DNA of 64,000 nucleotides from Terana coerulea (taxonomy: Eukaryota; Basidiomycota; Agaricomycetes; Polyporales; Phanerochaetaceae), in the NCBI GenBank assembly GCA_024811115.1, contig JAKOGH010000637.1, forward strand, positions 62,001 through 126,000, given 5' to 3'. The first letter of the stretch is position 1, and each line of letters begins with the position of its first letter. Shown piece after piece: positions 56,074 to 64,000 of the stretch. Under the pieces are notes generated by a model. That model searched no databases and was not told where the DNA came from. It saw only the letters and a program-made list of their open reading frames with translations. A program made the translations under genes and the position numbers.

Positions 56074-57962
56074 GCCTCTGGGTATCCTGCGGATACACAA
56101 GTACTCCCAGTGGATGTCTTGTAACTATACGATTGCATATCAATCCTAAACACTGGGCAGATCTAGGCCTTATACTTTAGTATGACAGCCTGCCAGCAGA
56201 GGTGTATCCATACTAGTCTCCCTAGGCAGAGTAGACAGACTCAGATGTGACGGACGGTCGTCTGTCTGACGTCTGCTTTTTCAACCGGGGATCTTAGGCA
56301 CTAGTCCGCCATCAGCCGACATGCCGCTTACTCAGAGGCCAAGCAAGACCAAACAACGCGATGTTCAACGCGTAGAGGACCATGCAACATCCCACTGCAC
56401 TCGCGTTCTGTGTGCCTACTTGCACACAGATATTTTCACAATAACATATACCCCTCTGGAACTTACCAGAAGGGATAACAATTGCCACTCGCTTCACTGC
56501 GCCTGGCGTAGTGATTAATCAAGCCATCCAGAATTATGGCGCCTTGACCGGTGTAGAAGTGTTTATTTGCATTGAGTAAGAGGCTTATATAGACATCTCT
56601 AAAGGCATTTCATTGCTGTTCAACGTGTGCTGTGAAGCTCCAGGCTGAAAGGCTAACCAAGGCATGGGAGAGGCCAATGCCCTGCGTCCGGGGCCTGTCT
56701 TAGCAGTGATTTCCTATCAATGCTGCAGAAAAACAGACAAAGGTGTACCTATTGAAGGTGATTTTCATGTCATTGTATGATAGCAGAGTCTCCCCAGTGT
56801 CTTCTCACAGTATCGTCGTCTCCTCCGGTGACAGAGGCAGCACAGCGAGGGAAAGGCGCTTGATGACTAATATATCCAAATCGAGCGAGAATCGCCATAT
56901 ATGGGACTAGTGCTTAAGGCCCACGCGTCAGAAAACAGACTAATCCATACGTCATCCCCACTCGCTCCCGTTTCTCCGTAGGAAATTACTGTCGGAGGCT
57001 TTTGCGCGGACTTACGGCTGCAGCTGCTCGTCAACTCCTCTCGGACACGCCACAGCTTCGCTACGGTAATCCCTCTTCGTCATCTATTGCGCCGCCGGGT
57101 TAACGGCTGTTCGCAGCTCTCCATTATCCCGTTTCACTCAGCCGAAGTGAGCCGTGCTCACTCGCTGCAATGGCGCATGCATGACAAGCTTCCGGATACC
57201 TGCGTGTCTCCGCGCCACAAACTGCCCTGCAGGCTGTCGTCGGGAAACAAGTTGAAACGCCGAGCCCCTCGCCTACCGGAGGGCTCGGGACGCCGCATGC
57301 CTCCAATACGGTTCATGTTCTCGACATGTCGTCTGTGTTTCATCGTGCCTATCCAACTGTTACTGTACAGGTATTGAGTTGCGGTATGGCATACTCTCGT
57401 CGGGTTCTCACGGTGGCGTCGGAGTAGACTGGCTTTGTAGGAACCCCCCTACGCACTCGCCGCAGACTCGAGGTATATTTACCTCCAGATGTTACAAGGC
57501 TTCTCCGAGTATGCCTTCGTCATAGGTGCCGGATTGGGAACCGAGGTGTTTATGAATGCGTTGTCAGCTCACAGCGGGATCGGCCTAAGATCTCCAGCTG
57601 AATCCGCTGGCGCCGAGACGGAGCTGCGGGCGGCAAACTTGAATCACGACCACGATGTGCCCTTCTCCTTCCTAACCACACTGCTCCGGCCTTCTGAAAA
57701 GAGCGAGAATGCGATCCAGAAGGGGCGCTGCAAATCATCGGGGAGAAGCTGCTGTCGGATGCAGCTGCAGCCAGACACTTGACCGCCCTTCCAAATCGTA
57801 TATTATCATCGAGGTCAGTCGCAGCTGATCCTCTCACTTCACTGCACCCATTCACCGCTATGTACTTTAGCAAAGATACTCTAGCTCAAGTATGTCCTAC
57901 TGTTCTAATGTCAATACTCAGCTCACATGTTCCTGTAGATACGGAGGGACCTCCACATTAAC
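56074..57962. other. Gene-poor interval
   Basis: About 1.9 kb with only short, unrelated open frames on both strands. No transposon, RNA gene or repeat array is visible. Confidence 0.4.
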
Positions 57963-59536
57963 ATGGGCTCCTGGGACGAGCTCTGCATCCTATGTGGTGT
58001 ATGTCCCACAGGCGGGCCCTCTGCGCTTCTTCATCGGTATGGCTACGAGGACCAGGCCAGGGCTATCGCTTCCGAAATACGGCCAGGAGACGAGCACCTG
58101 GAAGACATCATCAAGGAAGCCTTGCTCTCGTCTATGTCAGAGAAACACGCCCAGCTGGGCCGCCGACCGAGTTGGATGCCCGACGGGCTGGGCGACCAGC
58201 AGTACGGGACGGGGACCTGCGTCGCGGTGGGCTGTTTCGACTCCGTCGGAGAAGCGCCTCTCCGCGACGGTAGGGTGCCGAACAGCAAGCACGTCCAGGT
58301 CAGGCGGGTGTCCGACTCTGACGGCGGAGATTTTGGCGAACGGCTCGTGACGCGAGAAGGCAAAGAGGAGGTGGAGACCGAATACACCGTCTGTTCAGTG
58401 AAGCGCCACGAAGGCCAGGCGAACTTCTTCTTCTGCGAACGGTGTTATGGCTATCTGGAGCAGTGGCTCGATTGGGAGGCGCTGCCTCCACGGTCGTGCG
58501 CGTTCCCCTCAGAAGAAGGGCCAGTCTCCTTTGCCTCGGAGCTGTATGAGCTTGTCAACTCGCGTGTTCGGGAGCGAGGTACGTGTTTGTTACTTGACGG
58601 TCGCAGCACGACACTGATACTCGCCCTCGCACAGATCCCAACACCAGCCTTGTGCCCGAGATCCACTACGATGGCATTGAGTCAACTCTGTGCCAGTGGC
58701 AAACCCATTTCCTGCCTTCCAGACGCGGTTCCAGACACGTTGCAGAAGCTGTTGAAGCGGGTCTACGCCGCCGAGCCCTCATTCCAGCCCTCCTGCGCGA
58801 CAGTCGCGCTTGGATGTTCATGCGCCCCGATATGTGCGTTTCTTCCCATTCGCATTGATCCTCGACCGACTTCTCATTGTTTCTGCCCCTCAGCTGGCCC
58901 GAGCCCCCGAAAAGCCCCCGCACGCCGGCATTCACGCTCTACGCGCCGACGCACCGCAGCGGCGCGATGCCGCGGCTGGGCACGCTCCCGAACGAGTTGC
59001 TGCTGCCCATCCTGCACGCGTTGCCGCTGCCGGCCTTCCTCGCGCTCGGCGCGTCGTGCCGTGCCTTGCGCTCGTTGATCATGGCGCCGGCCTTCCTCGA
59101 CCGTGTACTGCTCGAGGCCCTTACACGCGGCAGTCTGCGCTGGTTGCTACCGGCCGAGGGCGTGGCGGACGATGAGCGACGCGCGTACGACACCCTGCGG
59201 CTCTGGCTTCCCGCGGAACACCGTCCCGTGGCGTGGGACGACGCGGCCCCGGCGGCGGCCGCCGAGCCAGGGGCCGTCGGCACCGCAGGCACCGATGACG
59301 CTGCCGTCGTGGCCGACGAAGACGCGGAGGCGCACAGCACGAAGCCGTCCACGCCCCTGGCAGCTCCACTGCTCATGTCGCCGCACTTCGACCGCCTGGC
59401 GTTTATGTACGAGTGCTGGACCTCGGACTCGATGATGAACCGGAAGCGGCTGTGGGGACAGGTGAAGCGCTTCAAGCCGCTCTGGAGAGACTACCGCCTG
59501 CATGGCTGGCAGGTCGATCGGTTCTGCTCGTCGTAG
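57963..59536 (+). CDS. CxxC F-box protein, copy 3 (intact reference copy)
   Basis: Exons 57963-58578, 58635-58833 and 58894-59536 give 485 residues with consistent splice phases (1 and 2). The N-terminal module opens MGSWDELCILCGVCPTGGPS (CxxC) and closes FFFCERCYGYLEQWLDW (CxxC) near residue 160-176. In between are GLGDQQYGTGTCVAVGCF and the core NSKHVQVRRVSDSDGGDF. SFASELYELVNSRVRERG precedes the first intron. Exon 2 gives LVPEIHYDGIESTLCQWQTH and LLRDSRAWMFMRPD. Exon 3 holds the F-box TLPNELLLPILHALPLPAFL, ALGASCRALRSL, then LLEALTRGSLRWLLPAEGVA, an Ala/acidic insert, and TSDSMMNRKRLWGQVKRFKP. It ends GWQVDRFCSS. This copy shows no frame break and defines the family. SCF adaptor function is inferred from the F-box; zinc binding by the CxxC pair is a hypothesis. 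Confidence 0.85.
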
Positions 59537-62500
59537 GCCGCGTTTCTACCCCTCTTCTTGGCATGCTGTCCGCACAACGTGACGCGGAAGTGTGGCAGAA
59601 GAACCCTACATACATGTACTTCCATCATTAATGTTCGTTCACCACGATACCCCAATTCATTGCATTCATACCCTTCACATGGCTTACCTTCTACGTCAGA
59701 AGATTCTAACCACCTGCAAACCCAAGTGCTGCCAGCTGGACAATGCAGTGCACGGAGCCATTGACAACGTCATACTAGCGTGCATCCGACTCGGATACGA
59801 CAAAGTTCTTCAAGTGACTTACTTACGCCTGTCCTCAGCGCATGCACTCTTGCAAGTGCTTCGTAGTGGCGATTCTGACTACGAGCGGAGATCAGGCTGT
59901 TACTCGGCTCCCGAGCATCATCGCTGCAGAAGCAGGATTTGCGGTCAATCTTTTGGGTCGCAGGATTCGACCGTCGCGATAATAAAAAAAGGTGTAGGGA
60001 AGAACGCCATGGCTGCATGGGCTTCGAACGCTGAGGTATTTCCTGGGCGGGTTTAGGATTCTGAGAAGTCTCTGTCGGCCAGAAATTCCACGTAAACATG
60101 GTGGCGCTCCTCTTATTCCGCTCAGAGGACTTGTTGCTCTTAAATATGCTACGAATATCAAACCATTTACTTATTTCAGGAGAACTCGGTGGTGCACTGG
60201 CATGTATGCGCAAGGCCCAGGCGTGCAACATACGCGACGCATACATGCGTACATATAGCGAAATCAGAGCTATGTAAATTAAAAAAGACCAACTTATAAT
60301 CATTTGTAGGATCAAAATATCCATGAACTGGATTTTTACAACTACCAATGGGTAAGCCGAGGGCAATGTGCACTAGTAGTATGTATTTTGTACGCGTTCG
60401 TTGTTCTCTAGACCTCAGTGTCTAAGATTGCATGCGTAATCACTATGACTGTGCCCACGGCCGGCACGGACAAGCCGGGCTCTCAGATAAGCGCTCTTTA
60501 TTCCACTGAGGAACGCCGAAAGACAGCCACGTCCAAACCATGTCTGCATTTTCCGAGGACTCGCTGAATCTCTGTCTACCTTGCCAACAAGGGCCATAAG
60601 AAGTCAAACATGCAACGTATGAACTCACGAAATCATCTAAAGACATCATCGGAATCTTCAGCTTGAACTATTCAAACCGCTATAACACGCGTACTGCAAC
60701 GGGCGTACTGCAACGTCTCAAGCTCACCGAATTCATCGCCAGCTGGACATGATGTATCCTAGCGGCTTCCGCGGCATTGGGAGGATAGCGTCGATGGGCC
60801 ACATGAAGTCGGTAATTTTGGCTTTTCTGTCTTCCACAACCCGACCAGCGACGTAAGTCGTCCTCGCGTACCTGCATGGATTTATGGGCGAATCTTCGCG
60901 TCATCTTCAGAGCCTGAGGCGTGGCAAGGTGTAGGGTGTGGTTATGGATGCTGGGGTATGTGGTGCTCGTCGGAAGGCGACGAGTAGGCTGTCGCGCTGG
61001 TGAAGCTGCCGCACGTCATAACACCGGGACAGTGACTTCGATAACATGCAGGGCCTCGGCCTAGCTACTATCCAGCCCCAGGTGCGTCTTCTTCTACCCT
61101 AGACTTTTGGCTATATTGATGAGTTTATGCAGGCACCTGTCAGGCTGTCCAACTGCTCGACCGCCTTGGTAGTCAAATCACCAATCATTGAGCGTAACCT
61201 TAGGAGGATATACCGCAAACCTCTATTCGCCGCCGTATCTGCGAAGGGATACAACCTTCTGAAGTTGAACTATTTACACTCTCAACATTGCGAGCATCAT
61301 GCGATAACGGTGGTGTGATATCCACCTCGCGACTGAACCCGTGACTACTCCCGTGGAAATTGGTATTGGCATAACAGTCGGTCGTGGCTGGACAGTTGGT
61401 TCTGGTAAAGTAGCCGTCAACGCGCAGAGGTGCGTACAGGCGGTAGGTATGAAAATGTTAGCACTGAGTACGATTGTTCTGGGCATATCTTGCAGTGGCA
61501 CTGCTGGGATATGCCTAAAACAACCGCTCTCCTGTGTAGTCTTGGCTTTTTGCCCGTCCCCGTAATGCGACTAGCTTGCCCAGAATGAGTACCTCCCAGT
61601 GCCGTAGCCAACAAGGAAGACTGGATCAACTGGCTGGCCCTAGGAAACTTGAAGAGCAAGATCAAGATCCCAAATGAAGACATGGCCTGCGGATATGGCT
61701 AAGGGTGGCAGAAATGATGATGATATGAGTCGATGTGCTTGAGCGACTCGTATGTGTTCCACTGAAAATTACTGCTCGCATTCTGACCAACGGTGTCTAG
61801 TGTTTTATCTCTTACGAATATATAGACGACGGGGACTTACATGATACTATAGTTGGGTCGACCATGCACTTGCGCTTCAACAATGCGTAGCCAGCTATCA
61901 TCCGTTTTGGCGTTGGCTGCCAGTGCTGGAATGATATGGTCGGGTGAGCGGTCGTTCTCCAGTAGAAAATAACTCGTTGCAATCCGGTTCGATAACGTCA
62001 AATCGTGCGCGATCGATTGGCTTCCAGCAAGGCGGATGCGCTCGGCATGGTGAGCCTTGACACATCGTTCTAACTCTCACTTACAGTGCGAACGTTGATA
62101 GGACACCATGTGGACAGATAGGCGAGTGGCGAAGCCTGAGAACGCAGAGTAGCCGTCGTGATTATAAACCAAAATGATGGTAATTCTGTTTTCAAGCATG
62201 TCTTACATCCTTCCACTTCCTGGATAATCCGTTTTTAGGCGGTATAACCAGTACAGTTCCCCGTGAAGATTGAGCGCGGTTGGATATCCCGCAGTGTCTT
62301 CGAATCTAGACTGATGCCACGATGGGCTATGCGAGCAGAGGTCAAAATAGCCCACAATTCAGTGAACGCACGTCATTTCAAAGCAGACTCGGGACCGAAT
62401 CGGGGAGAGCGCACCAGATCCGCGGGGCGTCCTTCGCGATTTCAACAACGGTAGTGAACTGGCATTTATTTCAACTACTTCACACTGACGGTGCTCTCTC

Positions 62501-63567
62501 CCAGAAACTCCTCGTGCAGCTGTCCCACTGCAGTGTGAAGATACCCGCTCCCGAGTGGATTACGCCGCGATCTGGCAAGGGCGTGGAATGGTTTCCCTCC
62601 GCCGTGAGTAACACGTCACCGACCATGGTTCGACCTGTGAAGTTTGTATGTTATAGGCTCACCGGATGCATTCAGGCACGCTTCTGCCGGATGATAAGCA
62701 CTGCCGTATTGTGAACATGCCGTTGTGGCGCCATGTGTGCGCTTTTCAATCGTGGAACTTTTTGCAAATCCAGTAGAACGAAAAGTGGTGTTTGCCAACG
62801 GAGGCGTGATTGAGGCCAGTAATACACAAATTCAAGACTTCCCTCTTTTGCAAAGAAGCGGGCATCCTACTAACGAATCTTACCCGTGGGGATCAGAACA
62901 ATTCGCATGCTGGCAAGACAAATACGGCTTGACTTGTCTGTAAGACTGTAAGTTCCACAGCCAATAAAACTCTGACTTACGCTGAAATAGGATGTCGATT
63001 AGCCTTTCGATGAATGAGGGTCGTCCTCAAAGTCATCCCAATGAATGAGCACCGTTGTCGCTGTAGGGCTGCTGACTATAGCCAGAACCAATGCTCTGGA
63101 TCCAGAACATGGTCTTTGTCGCCGTGTCTGGCTCGAAGCATCACGTTCAGGCTGATGAACAGCTGGAGTACGCGGCTACCCTGCGCAGAACACTACACTG
63201 GTATGTTTTCTTGTTACCTGAATAGAATTATCACGAATCGCTTGAATGGCAGAAGCTCAGCCTCCGAGCCCCTTTCCCCACAGCGCGTAGGACTCTCGGA
63301 CTGCCGAAACTCTGGTCCCTACTCTCGGTCCCGTTCACATCCTCCCTGTGCAGCGCTCCCGCCCTCCATGCATCATGTAGGCGCAGAAGCCGCCATTCCT
63401 ACTCCCTGGTACTGGTCGACGAAATACCCACTGCGCTGCCCGTCGGGGTGTGCGCTGCGTCTCACAGGTGTTTGTCATCGGCCAATGAGACTCTCATGGT
63501 GTACTATCCGTTCACTGAGCGTGCAAGATGGCCGCCGAAAATACACTCATTGCGGTAGAAAGAAAGG
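59537..63567. other. Long gene-poor interval upstream of the peroxidase
   Basis: About 4 kb. The longest open frames are 198 codons (minus, 59770-60366) and 154 codons (plus, 59592-60056), which overlap and lack motifs. Further small frames at 61127-61318, 61341-61565, 62322-62714 and 62725-62943 do not join into a gene I can recognise. No terminal repeats, transposase or RNA gene seen. A CCAAT box (63482-63486) near its right end may belong to the peroxidase promoter. Confidence 0.4.
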
Positions 63568-63573
63568 TATAAA
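63568..63573 (+). promoter_or_regulatory. TATA box of the class II peroxidase gene
   Basis: TATAAA 69 bp upstream of the start codon at 63637, with a CCAAT pentamer about 82 bp further upstream (63482-63486). Confidence 0.7.
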
Positions 63574-63636
63574 GGTGTACGCTGCTCGCCGTACAGTCTT
63601 CAGGACATCCACCTCCTACACCTCTACCAGAGCGAC

Positions 63637-64000
63637 CATGGCCTTCACTAAGCTCCTTGTTGCGCTTTCCGTCGCTCTCACCCTCAACGTTGCTCAAGGT
63701 ATGCGCATCGCTGCCGAGTAATACGCTAATGAACTGACTTTGTTTGTTTTCAGCTGCGCTCACCAAGCGTGTTGCTTGCCCCGACGGCAAGAACACTGCT
63801 TCCAATGCAGCCTGCTGCGCGTTCTTCCCGGTCCTCACTGATATCCAGGCGAACTTGTTCAACGGTGCTCAGTGCAACGCTGAGGCTCATGAGGCTCTCC
63901 GGCTTGTCTTCCACGACTCTATCGCTATCTCTCCCGCTCTCGAAGCTCAGGGCAAGTTCGGGTATGTCGCGCTGTTTATTCCTCGCGTAAAATGATAACT
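63637..64000 (+). CDS. Class II heme peroxidase, lignin-peroxidase type (3' end off window)
   Basis: A secreted heme peroxidase of the lignin-degrading class. The start at 63637 gives a signal peptide ([20 protein letters not shown]), then a phase-1 intron and the propeptide/mature boundary [12 protein letters not shown] with a KR cleavage site. [20 protein letters not shown] holds the first conserved cysteines. [20 protein letters not shown] contains the distal Arg and His of the heme pocket, followed by [10 protein letters not shown] and a donor GTATGT. Using versatile-peroxidase numbering, the Mn-site residue Glu36 is Ala here while Glu40 remains. That is the lignin-peroxidase pattern and argues against a manganese peroxidase. 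The diagnostic surface Trp171 lies beyond the window, so the assignment is provisional. The [17 protein letters not shown] block also resembles lignin peroxidases more than Mn peroxidases. Confidence 0.9.

Noticed and set aside
56074..57962. Possible transposon remnant in the 1.9-kb gene-poor stretch
   Set aside because: No terminal repeats, reverse-transcriptase or transposase motifs could be found by eye.
59770..60366. 198-codon minus-strand open frame
   Set aside because: Hydrophobic start and Ser/Arg-rich rest with no family resemblance; overlapping plus frame of 154 codons is equally plausible, so not annotated.
1..64000. CRISPR arrays, insertion sequences, bacterial operons
   Set aside because: No regularly spaced repeats, transposase motifs or intron-free gene runs; the window is eukaryotic.

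Overview
The window looks like the genome of a wood-decay basidiomycete, most likely a white-rot polypore. Almost every recognisable gene is cut by several short GT-AG introns of about 50-70 bp. Gene families typical of Agaricomycetes are present: F-box proteins, small secreted proteins, fungal rhodopsin-like membrane proteins and Kre9/Knh1-like wall proteins. The right edge carries the start of a class II heme peroxidase of lignin-peroxidase type. Taxonomy below this level is inference. All gene models were read by eye from conserved motifs and splice consensus, so exon edges are approximate unless stated.

Layout. 1-9.0 kb is housekeeping: ERV46 (truncated at the left edge), VPS45, a GSKIP-domain protein, an OGFr-domain protein and a coiled-coil nuclear-type protein. 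9.4-10.2 kb holds a hydrophobic secreted protein. 12.0-15.5 kb encodes a large CCCH-CCCH-RBR E3 ubiquitin ligase whose last four residues form a CaaX box. A tRNA-Ser(AGA) follows at 15.9 kb, then an F-box protein, an ADA2/ADGF-type adenosine deaminase and a multi-exon membrane protein (22.5-25.1 kb).

25.4-34.1 kb is an inverted segmental duplication. A secreted-protein gene and an F-box gene (minus strand) are mirrored by a decayed secreted-protein relic and a second F-box gene (plus strand), with a rhodopsin-like membrane gene in the centre. Next come a Cup1-like LYR-motif gene, a tandem array of Kre9/Knh1-like wall proteins (two intact, one relic), an arrestin-like protein and a small hydrophilic protein.

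42.7-59.5 kb contains three copies, all on the plus strand, of an F-box protein with an N-terminal module bounded by two CxxC motifs; the middle copy is a pseudogene. Between them lie a HOS3-like histone deacetylase with an altered zinc-ligand position, a Lys/Pro-rich secreted protein, a divergent MRT4 / deoxyhypusine hydroxylase pair sharing a 285-bp promoter, and an AusD-like methyltransferase. 59.5-63.6 kb is gene-poor.

A recurrent theme is single-base frame breaks, mostly in homopolymers, inside otherwise well-conserved exons (about 22.73, 28.31, 39.33, 44.15, 45.02, 45.24 and 55.77 kb). Either the assembly carries indel errors or several genes are decaying. This matters for every pseudogene call here.
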